From NCBI RefSeq assembly GCF_036850765.1, contig NC_089492.1:73977982-74041981 (forward strand): a stretch of DNA of 64,000 nt, read 5' to 3'. The DNA is from Saccopteryx bilineata (taxonomy: Eukaryota > Chordata > Mammalia > Chiroptera > Emballonuridae). Position numbers and translations under genes: made by a program. The notes beneath the pieces were generated by a model that saw nothing but the letters and a program-made list of their open reading frames with translations, had not been told where the DNA came from and did not search any database. Positions 1-10,120 of the stretch are shown here, in pieces (the first letter of the stretch is position 1; each line of letters starts with the position of its first letter).

Positions 1-1690
1 TCAAATACGAACAAAGTAGGATAAAGTCTGATGAATGACTGTTGAATGTAGCAAAGTGAAGGTCACTGTTGGTGTTACCAATGGTTTCTTTCAGTGATAA
101 TAATGGAACCTAATTTAGTGGATCTAAAGAGAAAAACAGGAAGGAAGAAATAGCCACTACACATGAATTGTTTCAAAGTCTTTTGTTATGAAACTGGAAG
201 TAAGATATGGGTGAGCCAGATGAAGAAATTTGGCCTAGATAGTATTTGTTTGTTTGTTTGTTTGTTTATTTATTTACTTTTAGTGTGGTTGAAATGATAG
301 CATGTTGCATCCTGATGGGCTGATCTAATAGAAAGGGAAAACCTGAGAATGGTGAAGAAAGAGTAGAACATTGCTATAGTCAATTACAGATGTGTACATG
401 AAAGGACTGACTTATTTAATTGCGTCTTGAATTCATCCACAGTACAAGGAGAGAATGCAGTGTGACCAGTACCGATGGTGGAAGGGTGTTAGATGTAGTG
501 AAGGCAGTTCATGAAAGTTTTTTTTCTTTTTTTTTTTTCTATCTTTCACTTAAGTAGGCAGCAAAGTCATTAGCTGGATTGAAAAAATTGGTAATGTGAG
601 GAGAATAATTATCTAAAAAAGTAGGTAAGAATATTGATTGCATAAATATAGTATTATTCAAAAGTAGACTTAAGAGTCCACTTAAATTGTTGTCATCACA
701 ACAGGTCAGTCAGAATTATTGTGACTTTTTCCAGCCAAGTTCAGTGTCAGGGGTAATGTTGTACAACTGGTGGAAAGTTGGCTTTAACCAGGGTGTTTAT
801 TAAGCAAATGGGAAAAAAATGTTAATTACAATAATTTGCCATAAATTAAAGCTGGATAATTAGTGAAGAAAAAACATGAGGTGAGTTGGTAGCAGTGACA
901 AGTTGGTAGAATGAACAGATTGAAAGTTCTGATGAACCCTCAGGATTATAAGAGTTAGGTGTCAGGAAGAGTGAGCAAGAAAGATAAAAATGGTAGTAGA
1001 AAGAAGGGTGTGTTAAATTCAGCTGGAGAGTTTATTGTTATGGGTAATGTCAAAGTCAATGGTAATGACCTTGGTATTGAATCACTGCTATAGGGTACAT
1101 AAAAGATCATTGGATAAATGAGGTCAAAGATTTGAGAGATAAGAGTATTGACTTCTATGTGGATTTTGAAATCATCAAGGAGGAGAACCTGTATTAAAAA
1201 AAATGGAGATACTATCAGTGAGTTAAGGGCTAACCTTTTTGAAAAAAGAGCAGGAGTTTACTAGGGAGTGTTAGGTGACTACCAAATGTAGCAACAGTGG
1301 TCTGGAAGCTGCAATGAGGAGCTAAAAAAGTATCTTCATTTCTAGGTGCTGAGGCAGAAGCAGTGTGAAAAAAAGACGTATCACTTGGATAAGTTCTTAG
1401 AAGCAGTGTGATGAGAGAACAAAACTTCAGTTAAGACACGTACATGATGGGAACACCCAGAAAAGCAGTTTAGTATAAACTTTAAAAGTTATTGGATGAT
1501 GATTGACCCTGAGGTTCAGATTGTTAAAACTTAGAAGATGGATAGGGCTAGGGGATACAGTCAGAGAGACAGAGGCCACAGCTGAATGGGGATTTGTATG
1601 GGCTAGCAGGTGTGATGCTATTAGTCCTGATGCTCTGGGAGAGAAAAATGTGAGTGAGAAGAGTGTGAGTGGGGAGCAGAGTATCTTAGA
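1..1690. other. Unassigned non-coding sequence
   Basis: No gene or confidently named repeat recognised. It contains a short (TTTG)n/(TTTA)n run at about 244-277 and a T-rich run at 517-539. The text is fairly G-rich on this strand and could be an old, unnamed interspersed repeat, but I cannot assign it. Confidence 0.5.
244..277 (+). repeat. (TTTG)n/(TTTA)n microsatellite
   Basis: About five TTTG units followed by TTTA units. A simple tetranucleotide repeat of the kind that grows from an A-rich retroposon tail, although no retroposon body is recognisable next to it. Confidence 0.8.
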
Positions 1691-2429
1691 GCAGTAAGGG
1701 GGAGGTCAGTGCGGGCAGCAGTAAGGGGGAGGTCAGTGCGGGCAGCAGTAAGGGGGAGGTCAGCGTGGCAGCAGTAAGGGGTGTTCAGCATGGCAGCAGT
1801 AAGGGGGAGGTCAGTGTGGGCAGCAATAAGGGGGAGGTCAGCGTGGCAGCAGTAAGGGGGAGGTCAGCGTGGCAGCAGTAAGGGGGAGGTCAGTGTGGGC
1901 AACAATAAGGGGGAGGTCAGTGTGGGCAGCAATAAGGGGGAGGTCAGCGTGGCAGCAGTAAGGGGAGGTCAGTGCGGGCAGCAATAAGGGGGAGGTCAGC
2001 GTGGCAGCAGTAAGGGGAGGTCAGTGCGGGCAGCAGTAAGGGGGAGGTCAGCGTGGTAGCAGTAAGGGGGAGGTCAGCGTGGCAGCAGTAAGGAGAGGTC
2101 AGTGCGGGCAGCAATAAGGGGGAGGTCAGCGTGGTAGCAGTAAGGGGGAGGTCAGCGTGGCAGCAGTAAGGGGAGGTCAGTGCGGGCAGCAATAAGGGGG
2201 AGGTCAGCGTGGCAGCAGTAAGGGGAGGTCAGTGCGGGCAGCAGTAAGGGGGAGGTCAGCGTGGTAGCAGTAAGGGGGAGGTCAGTGTGGGCAGCAGTAA
2301 GGGGGAGGTCAGCGTGGCAGCAGTAAGGGGGAGGTCAGCGCGGGCGGCAGTAAGGGGGAGGTCAGTGCGGGCAGCAGAAGGGAGAGGTCAGTGTGGGCAG
2401 CAGTAAGGGGGAGGTCAGTGTGGGCAGCA
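1691..2429. repeat. 26/27-bp G-rich minisatellite, about 28 copies
   Basis: Tandem units close to GCAGTAAGGGGGAGGTCAG followed by CGTGG or TGCGGGCA are repeated about 28 times. Units differ by point changes and by one-base slips (GTGGCAGCAG versus GTGGGCAGCAG, GGGGG versus GGGG). Between about 1940 and 2200 a three-unit block of 78 bp recurs, so the array has higher-order structure. Every unit but one carries AGGTCA; the unit near 1777 has TGTTCA. Because 78 is a multiple of three, the complementary strand reads as an open frame of repeated 26-residue blocks. I regard that as an artefact of the repeat, not a gene. Array length is probably polymorphic, an inference from the near-identity of the units. 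Confidence 0.95.
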
Positions 2430-3169
2430 CTCCATGGGCCCTGGCTGACAGAGATTCGAGCCCTGCAGAGGAGAGGCAGGGCAGGGAGTTAACCCTGTTA
2501 TGCAGAGGGAGTTTATTCCAAGACCACATCCTCACTCTTGATTGTCATGAGTCCAGGTGTTTTGAAAAATTAAATTTAGCAATGCTCATCCAAGTAGGAC
2601 ATGGGAACTTAGCTTTTTGTGGTAAAGCTGAGGATCAGCTATATTTCTATTTTTATTTTAAATAAAAGTGAGGACCAGAACATGGTCAATATTATTCCTT
2701 TCCTCAAAACTATAACCTATAAAATTAAACTATAACCTATTAAATTTGTTTGTGCTATAGTCTTAGGTTACACTTCTTTTCTGCCTCTTTCTATAGTCAA
2801 CAGTAAGAATTCTGCCAACCAGATATGTAGAGAAAAAGTAGGTGAGAACAACCACTTTCTTGAAAGTAAATTTTTGATAGGTTTAGAGGTAGAAATGCAG
2901 ACATAATTTTCAAACACAAGACACCCAGAAAATTGTTGGATGGTGTCATGATGATCTCTGTCTCTCGCTTTTATTTTGTTACTTCATTCTTATTTCTATT
3001 CTGGAACAATTTTAGTTTCCTGCTCTAGTCTAATGTATATATAATTTAGTGTTCTACTAATATTCACTTATTTTTCTCTGCAATCTATCTGACATAATTC
3101 TAATTCTTAAGATACACCCTCATTTACAATAATTCATCATCAAGCACTAATTCTTTTTATGTTTCTTTT
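2430..3169. other. Unassigned sequence downstream of the minisatellite
   Basis: The first 60-100 bases after the array are GC-richer unique sequence; the remainder is AT-rich. No exon, RNA gene or nameable repeat is visible. Confidence 0.4.
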
Positions 3170-3430
3170 TACCTATGGTAAAATTCACTGTTTTTGACAC
3201 ATAATTGTATGAGTTTTGGCCATTGCATCGAAACATGTAAACACCACCACAATCAATAAATAGAGTGGTTTCATCATTCCTAAAAATTCTCTCATGCTGC
3301 CCTTTGTGTTAAACCTCTTCCCCACCCTTAACCCCTAGCAACCACTGATCTGTTCTGTGTCCCAATAGCTTTGACTTCTTCAGAATGGAAATCTAATCAG
3401 AATGTCATTGGTCTTTATTCATGACAGAAA
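3170..3430 (-). mobile_element. Old LINE-1 3'-end fragment (antisense)
   Basis: The stretch reading AACACCACCACAATCAA, then CTAGCAACCACTGATCTGTT, then a motif close to TTTTGACTTTTTCAGAATG matches the antisense of the mammalian L1M 3' untranslated region as I remember it. It is heavily diverged and has no flanking duplication that I can see. It is a 5'-truncated dead fragment with no coding capacity. Confidence 0.65.
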
Positions 3431-5279
3431 TTACAGTCATCCAATTATTAAAGGCAGACATTTGAGAATCATTCTAAACAATTCCTTCTTCAGACTCTAC
3501 ATCTGATCAATTATTATGTCTTCTTTAATATATCTGGAGTTCTTTCTTCCCTTTCAATGAGCTAGGAGAAGTAAGGAATGAAAGTTATTGGAGTTTCACA
3601 TTGAATAAGCATAGTTTTGAGAATGACATAATAACCTTTTTCAGTTTTACTTGAGACTTTTCCTTTAAGAAATATGTTATTGATATGTTGGTGTGAGGAG
3701 AAAGAATCAAGAAGGTTTAGGACAAAGAAATGTAAATATAGGCTGTAGCTTTCATTTGAGAAAGCATGTACAGAAGAAATAATTTGATCAAGTGGAAGTA
3801 TTTTTCTGTGATGGGTTAAAATCTTAATAACAGAGAATTGGCAAAATTTGAAATTGAGAAGAAGTCTGATAAGTGAGGCCATTAAGATTTAAAACCTACA
3901 GATGATTTTTTTCTTCTTTCCAATCAGTCATCTTATACTGTGCTATTACTGAAGTACTCAACATTTCCTTATAAACATGCTATTTCATAACTTTCACATG
4001 ATTTTCCTTCTGAGCATCAGAATCGGGCTTTGTCCGGTTAGCTATTTTTAATAATATCCCAAGTGATGTTTTTGTTTTTTAACTTTATAAATGTAACAAA
4101 CATATATACGTACTGAGAATAATCGAATCTTCACTCTGTAATGAGAATTGCTTAGAGTTTGCTACAATATTTATACATGACTTACTATACTGGATGCACT
4201 CCTTATCTAGAGATTGATAAAAACCTTCTCCAAGGCAGCTAAACTGTGCTCCAGACCACACTGCTCTATCTCTCAGCTTGCAGAGTATTAGATAGTGTGA
4301 CTCTTACTAAGAAAAAAAATGAGAGCCTCTTACAGTGAATTTTGAATATTTTAAAAATGTTTAATTAATGTGTGAAGGTTTTGGTCCTAAAAAAAATAAA
4401 AATTTCTTAGGCAAGAGAAATAGAATAGCAAAAACAAAGAAAACAACAACAACAACAAAAAAACCAAAACAAATAAGCAAAAATAGAAACAACATGTATA
4501 TACACATAAATAATGATTCGTGTGTTTGATTACTAAATTTTGATATTTATCTTCAAATTTACTGAATATGAGTTATAAATAAAAGTATATGAATTGCTAA
4601 ACCTGTGGGATGAAATGTATTTAACATATGGAGAACTCAAAAGGAACAAAGATTATTGGTGATAATGACTAATGAAAAGGCTTGTTTTAGTCAGGTGAAA
4701 TGATTCAGGGTTAAAGACAGTCAGGTTAAACGTATAAGAATTCTAGACAGCCTATATATCCTTCAGTGTTCAAGGATTTATTCACACTACAGACATTCTT
4801 GGACTCAGAACTCTCTTTTTATTGGTGGATATGGCAAAGACTATCTCTTTTTTACTTGAATGTTCCAATTTATTTTGAACTTGACCATAGTCATCTCTGA
4901 GAGTTAAGCTGCCTGCCTCAACCTGTGCTAATTTCTGACTCTCACTAGACTGTCATTCACTTTTATCAGTCCTAGTTTGGTACATTTCAGCTATTGCTGC
5001 TCCTGTGATAGGCCCTTGATGTACCACACACTGGTTCCTATTCTCTAGTATAAAATTAGTTCACTTATTAACTAAGTAGAACATACTATTACAAGCTTTT
5101 ACTTTTCACTGTATGTCAATTCTAGAATTGGTGGAATTAAGTTTTAGAATAAAAATGTGCTCTAAACACAGCAAAATTTAATAGTACAGAAATTGTTCTT
5201 TTTAAGTAACACAATAATTTTTTTTTCTATCAACCACTTTAAACTCCCAAATATGGTAGACCAGAGGAGGGAAAAACAG
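3431..5279. other. Unassigned AT-rich sequence
   Basis: A weak L2-like patch is possible near 3480-3545 (pyrimidine-rich, TTCTTCAGACTCTACATCTG). An imperfect A-rich, CAA-rich stretch lies at about 4380-4490. No gene or confident repeat otherwise. Confidence 0.4.
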
Positions 5280-5420
5280 TCAGATAAAAAAACCTGAATG
5301 GTAATTTTGGAGGTTCAAATCCTTCTTCTGCTACCAGCTCATTTTGAACATGTCAATAATTAACTTTTCTAGTTCTGATATCCTTCATTTTTAGGTGATA
5401 GAATTGGGTTAGATGGGTTA
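5280..5420 (+). mobile_element. MIR SINE fragment
   Basis: The order GGTTCAAATCC, then CTGCTACCAGCTC, a CAATAATTAACTTTTCT block and a TCCTTCATTTTTAGGTGATAGAA block follows the MIR layout (tRNA-like B box, core, then the segment equivalent to CCTCAGTTTCCTCATCTGTAAAATGG). Highly diverged, consistent with the great age of MIR. No function is implied. Confidence 0.5.
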
Positions 5421-6796
5421 TGTCAAAATATATATAGTAACAAATTCCTTTTTTCAAACAAAAGTGCTCACTGACACCAATGGTATAGAGAATTCCAGAT
5501 CGTTTTTGGTTAAAGTGTGGGGAATGGGTTGAAGGATCCCCTGTTCACTTTCAAAACCACTGTTGTCCATGATATATGTGTTACCTGCCCTTCTGATTGT
5601 CCATAAGTCCAAGTGCTATTGAGAGTATGAAAGTTGAATTCAGACAATGTATCTTAAAATCTGAGTCTTACTGTGAGACAGAAATGGAAGAAAATCAAGA
5701 TCACCAAATGAAGTTTCACATTTAGGTATCTCTTTTAGCCTCATCTTAGATTTGGCTCACCAATGATTTAGGGATCAAACCCAATTTATGATAGCATCAG
5801 CAGATTGAGTCTTTGAACCTCCAAGTATAAGCCTAACCCTACTCCTCCAACAACTGCTTGAACCTTTGAAGAGGTGACCTAGGAGAGAAGGAAAAATATA
5901 GTCAGGGGGAAGGGTGAGAGGTTGAATAGTGGGGTGAGGTTGTGGGTACTAACTCCCCACCTCTCCCTACTCTATGGTTCTCCCTTTGGTACTAGTGAAC
6001 AGCAGTTTCTCCTTTAATTCACCTATTTATTCTGTTATCAAGTTTTAAGTCTACTTATTTCAGTTCTGTTCATCGCATCATCATTGAGAGCCTGCTCTGT
6101 CACTCTAGCGGGAACAGGGATACGAAGATAGATACCAGATACACTTAATCCTTTGAACAGGTCGTTTCAAATGCAGTTTAGAGAAATTGCAGTTGATAGA
6201 GTAAATAGATTAAAAATTAGTATGCCTTTTTTTTTCACCCTTCACGTATTGGTTTTGGAAAAGCAAGATGAAAAAACATCTGAGAAAAAGGTGTTATGTA
6301 AATATGTTTGTATTCAGGTGGTGTGAGTGAGTTACCCTGTTTTCTAATCTTGGAGACCTTAATTTCTGTATTTGTTTTATAGAGTATTGAGTTTCCTTTC
6401 TCACACCTATTATATTAGAAAAGAAATGAGAGATGAATGGGCCAGATAGGAAGTAAAGAGGAGATAGCAAGTGTGTGTATTAAAGGTTAATGGGAAAGAA
6501 GATAGGAGATTAAGTTAGAATTGAGAAGAGTGTTAGTGGAGTCCTGAGAAGGAAATTGAATGGGACTAACATATGTTAAGGAAAAAAGAGGAGAAAAGAG
6601 ACTCAGGGAGCTACCAGAAGATAAAAGAAATATAAGCACAAATTTAGAGAATTTTTCAAAGGAGAAATCTTTAATCAACTTTTGATTGTAGCCAATTTTA
6701 AATGCTGCTGAAAATTTATTTTAAACTTTTCAACTTGAATACAATGCCACTGCTATTACATGAAGGTATACGTTGGGGGAGGGATGAAAAAGGAAA
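5421..6796. other. Unassigned sequence
   Basis: Mixed AT-rich sequence with a purine-rich patch at about 5880-5945. A weak old-repeat signature (CATTGAGAGCCTGCTCTGTCA followed by a GGATACGAAGATAGAT block) near 6083-6160 resembles the MIR/L2-associated class but is too diverged to call. Confidence 0.4.
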
Positions 6797-6800
6797 GATG

Positions 6801-6806
<6 letters not shown>
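6797..6806. repeat. Target-site duplication, left copy
   Basis: GATGTTATTT here recurs at 7225-7234, immediately outside the tRNA-like head of the intervening SINE. This marks the insertion borders. Confidence 0.85.
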
Positions 6807-6839
<33 letters not shown>

Positions 6840-7224
6840 TTTTCTTTTTCTGAATCTGGAAACGGGGAGAGACAGTCAGACAGACTCCCGCATGTGCCCG
6901 GCCGGGATCCACCCGGCACGCCCACCAGTGGGCGACGCTCTGCGCATCAGGGGGCGATGCTCTGCCCCTCCGGGGCTTCGCTCTGTCGCGACCAGAGCCA
7001 CTCCAGCGCCTGGGGCAGAGGCCAAGGAGCCATCCCCAGCGCCCGGGCCATCTCTGCTCCAATGGAGCCTCGCTGCGGGAGGGGAAGAGAGAGACAGAGA
7101 GGAAGGAGAGGGGGAGGGGTGAAGAAGCAAATGGGCGCTTCTCCTGTGTGCCCTGGCCGGGAATGGAACCTGGGACTTCTGCACGCCAGGCCAACACTCT
7201 ACCACTGAGCTAACCGGTCAGGGC
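6807..7224 (-). mobile_element. tRNA-derived SINE, family A, full length
   Basis: Read on the minus strand it starts at 7224 with a tRNA-like head: GCCCTGACCGGTTAGCTCAG (A box), then a B box close to GGTTCCATTCC. A long body of over 300 bp rich in CpG follows, and it ends in a (TAAA)n tail, seen here as (TTTA)n at 6801-6841. It relies on LINE-1 machinery and RNA polymerase III, as is known for tRNA SINEs. Compared with the copy at 59267-59634 it has an extra segment of about 22 bp in the body (GGGCGACGCTCTGC region near 6930-6952), a subfamily difference. Four overlapping open frames of 100-170 codons cross it on both strands; they are products of its GC-rich composition, not genes. Confidence 0.93.
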
Positions 7225-7234
7225 GATGTTATTT
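7225..7234. repeat. Target-site duplication, right copy
   Basis: GATGTTATTT, an exact match to 6797-6806. Confidence 0.85.
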
Positions 7235-7925
7235 TATTATAGAATGTGGCCTGTGTATATCTGGTGACATTGTATTAAAATACAGTATAGATAATTTAAA
7301 TACCTATGCAATAGTCATATAATGTAGAGTATATTTAAAATATTACTCAAAAAAGTCTATAAAGGAAACATTTTTTATGCCCTGCTGATACTGAACACTA
7401 AGAATAGGTGTTGCTCTCCACAAACAGAAATGCTTTAGTAATATAAAAGCTTATCTCCCGTTCCAGTTTTAGCAATAGTTGCAAAGACCAGTAACAACAC
7501 CATACCTTTAACAAATAAAATTGAGCAAAGTCTAAATTTTAAAAAACAAAGCATAAAGCACAGCTGCCTCTCTGAGGAATGTGCACAAGTGGGCTGTTGT
7601 CTGAATTTCAACCAGCAATTCCTGTGTAGGGGTTGTGAAGGGCTTAACAGCAGTACTGCGGGAAGCATGAGGTCATGGTGCTTTAAATGGATGACACTAA
7701 AGGGGGACTGGACGGGAGGTCTGTGTCAGGTAGTGCAGCATTCTCAGGGAACAGGGGCCTGGGGGACAGGAACCAGTGCCCCAGGGCTCAGGTGGCCAGG
7801 CTTCCACAGCCTCTCCTGAGCATCCCATCAGGTGGGAGGCCTTACCCACTAACTTCCAGCTGCTTTGCCTGCATTGCAAGTTCATGGGCAGGAAGCCTGG
7901 TTCTGTTTGTGCAGCTCTGAAAAGC
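7235..7925. other. Unassigned; GC-richer block at 7590-7920
   Basis: The second half is clearly GC-richer than its surroundings (GGGGCCTGGGGGACAGGAAC, CCCAGGGCTCAGGTGGCCAG) and yields short frames on both strands. I see no splice-bounded exon or named repeat. It could be an old regulatory block or an unrecognised repeat. Confidence 0.35.
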
Positions 7926-8100
7926 TTTAACCTTGGGCTAGTTCCTTAACCTCTGCCTCAATGTCCATATCTATAAAACTGAGGTAATAATAACAATGAC
8001 TTAAGAGAGTTATTATGAAGATTATGTTAAATAATGCAAATAAAGTAAGTAATGCCTGGCATGTGGTAAATACCAAATAAGAATTAGCTAGAATATAAAC
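7926..8100 (+). mobile_element. MIR SINE
   Basis: CTAGTTCCTTAACCTCTGCC, then an ATATCTATAAAACTGAGGTAATAATAACAATG segment, a GTTATTATGAAGATTATG segment and AATGCCTGGCATGTGGTAAAT follow the MIR consensus order almost completely. Ancient and inactive. Confidence 0.88.
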
Positions 8101-8329
8101 TCCATAAAAACGTGGTTTTCCCTCCATCTAGTATGTATGGGGAAATACATACTTAGCATATGTATACTCTATTACAAATTAATAAATGAGTATTCTGTCA
8201 TATGCTTTGGTGTCTTATAAGATTAGTAAGATTGCATCCATAAACTAGGACTTGAGTCTCTTGGAAAATTGATAAAATACAGTTTCCAAACCTGTAAAAG
8301 TGAGGAGTTGGCTGGACTGAGGCAATTAA

Positions 8330-8545
8330 TACAGTGATGGGGAGAACTTGGAATTTCAGAGTCACCATTTACCATCTGTGTGATTTTGGCTGTTACCCAA
8401 TATGTCATATGTTTCTGCATCTGTGATATTGCAACAGTGACCATATTATCTCAGAATATTCTTTTTGAGAATAAAACGAGATAATGTATATAAAGTGCTT
8501 TGCAGATTGTGGAGTATGTAGCGAGCTTTAAAAAGCGTGTTCCCC
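8330..8545 (+). mobile_element. MIR SINE, diverged
   Basis: CATCTGTGTGATTTTGGCTG, then GTTTCTGCATCTGTGATATT and a GATAATGTATATAAAGTGCTTTGCAGA segment match the MIR core and 3' region. More diverged than the copy just upstream. Confidence 0.7.
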
Positions 8546-8554
8546 AATGTAACA

Positions 8555-8900
8555 TTAATTTATTTACTAATTCAATCAATATTTACTGAAAAACTGTCAA
8601 GTCACGTACCCCAAAAAACAGCAAGATATGGTTCCTCTCCCCAGTGGCTTCCAATGTAGTAAGTTAAGAGGACAAGTAAAAAAGGCAATTACCATAGTGG
8701 AAGTCCTTTTAAAGAAACAAGGAATTTTAGGAGTATACAGAAATAGACCTTAAATTAATTGTAAGTGGGTTGAAAAAAGTATCAAAATCTTCATAGAAGA
8801 CCCATCTGAACTAAGACCCAAATCCTGAGAAAGCTAGGGAGTGGATGGAGGGAACAGCAGCTGTTAGAAGGCTGGAGAACAGAGAAAGCACTGATGTTCT
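8555..8900 (+). mobile_element. Ancient mammalian interspersed repeat (L2/MIR-associated type)
   Basis: TTCAATCAATATTTACTGAA, then GTACCCCAAAAAACAGCAAG, GAAGACCCATCTGAACTAAG and GGGAACAGCAGCTGTTAG follow the layout of a very common mammalian repeat that begins with a TTCAACAAATATTTATTGAG-like motif. I do not remember its database name with certainty. Related copies lie at 44925-45130 and 55465-55610. Confidence 0.5.
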
Positions 8901-8989
8901 TCAGAAATCTGTGAAGTACTCAGCACAGCTGGGGAATGCAAACATGGAATCCTGTTTGTATTTCCTTTTGAAACTAATAAGAGCAACAA

Positions 8990-9220
8990 CATATATTGGC
9001 GTAGTTCTTTAGAGGTTATAGGGTTTATATATATCTTGTAAATTCTCACCCAAAACTCTGAAAAAGAAAGACAGGTATTGTTTTCTGTATTTACCTGAGG
9101 ACACTGATTTTGATTTTAGAGACTGGCTTATGGTGATGTACTTATTGTAGGAAGTGCAAATTGAGCTTTGATTCTTCTCGTATTCAGCTTCTAGAGTCCT
9201 CTGAGCCAGAGCAAAAACAG
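8990..9220 (-). mobile_element. MIR SINE (antisense), diverged
   Basis: A TTCTCACCCAAAACTCTGA segment, TATTTACCTGAGGACACTGA, a GTGATGTACTTATTG segment and a TTCAGCTTCTAGAGTCCTCTGAGCC end correspond to the reverse complement of MIR from core to head. Confidence 0.6.
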
Positions 9221-9499
9221 AGAAACCTGCGACAGATAGCTGTCACTCAACTTCGCTTCTAGGGTAATGGTGCTTGGCAAAATATAAATATTATCTTGCC
9301 ATTGACTGCCATACTTGCCTCATACTTCTCAGTTATATGTAAAACATCATTTAAATACTCTAGGGTTGAAAATTTTTTGCCTGGTAAGATATGGTATTCA
9401 ATATGAGTTTGTTGAGTGAATGAGCAATGAAATGACTTCACAGTACTCTGAAATCTGTTAGAATTATTCCTGAACCTTTTTTATGCAAACACAATAAAA

Positions 9500-9785
9500 A
9501 TTTTCTTTCTTTTTTAAATTTCATTTTCAATTTATTGGGATAATATGGTTTGCCAAACCATATAGGTTTCAAGTGTACAACTCAATAAAGCACCATCTAC
9601 GTACGCATTGCATTGTGCAACCCCTCCCCCAGCAGTCTTTTTATGCCCCCAATTTCTCCCCTTTGCCCTCTCCCCTACCTTCACCCACTTTCCCTCTATT
9701 AAAGTTCCTATGTGTTAATGCATATATATTTTTTGGCTAATCCCTTCACCTTTTTTCATCCAGTTCCCTAATTACATTTACACAC
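9500..9785 (-). mobile_element. LINE-1 3'-end fragment (antisense)
   Basis: It opens with a T-rich tail, then reads ATAGGTTTCAAGTGTACAAC, a GCATTGCATTGTGCAACCCCTCCC segment and CTAATCCCTTCACCTTTTTTC. These match the antisense of the L1 3' untranslated region of laurasiatherian mammals. 5'-truncated, non-coding. Confidence 0.8.
9543..9563. repeat. Perfect palindrome, 10-bp arms
   Basis: ATATGGTTTG, one C, then CAAACCATAT: arms are exactly complementary with a single-base loop. It lies inside the antisense L1 fragment, where related copies normally read something like GACATTGGTTAATAAAATTA, so it arose by later mutation. Confidence 0.9.
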
Positions 9786-9869
9786 AAATGACCAGACTAA
9801 CTATATTTTGAAATTTCAGTATATTATTCAAATTCTGCCTTATAATAAGACTCATGTTTATTAAATAAT

Positions 9870-10120
9870 AAAGTAATTAATTCATTTGGTCATGAAGCAT
9901 TTATCACAGGCCTAATGTGTGTGAGGCCCAGTGTCAAGTGAGCCATACATCACCTGGTCTAACCCTCACAGCAGCTCCATGAGAACGTGCTAATATCTTC
10001 TCTACTCTTTACAGGTAAGGACGCTCTCAGGGGAAAATGAAAACAGGTCTCCGATCACTACAGCTGGCATATAGCAAAGCCGTAGAGTCAAACCAAAAGC
10101 TACTGCCTCCAGAATCAACT
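9870..10120 (-). mobile_element. MIR SINE (antisense)
   Basis: The segment GTGTGTGAGGCCCAGTGTCA, then a CTGGTCTAACCCTCACAGCAGCTCC block, a CTCTTTACAGGTAAGGACGC block, and a final CTGCCTCCAGAATC is the reverse complement of MIR/L2-type 3' sequence. Well preserved for this class. Confidence 0.75.

Noticed and set aside
1944..2192. Repetitive 82-residue open frame on the minus strand
   Set aside because: It simply translates the minisatellite, whose 78-bp higher-order unit keeps the frame open. No start context or homologue.
1691..2429. CRISPR-like array
   Set aside because: Units are contiguous without unique spacers and the genome is mammalian; it is a minisatellite.
6702..7208. Open frames of 109-168 codons on both strands
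   Set aside because: They lie within a full-length family A SINE and its (TTTA)n tail; GC-rich SINE sequence gives open frames in several registers.
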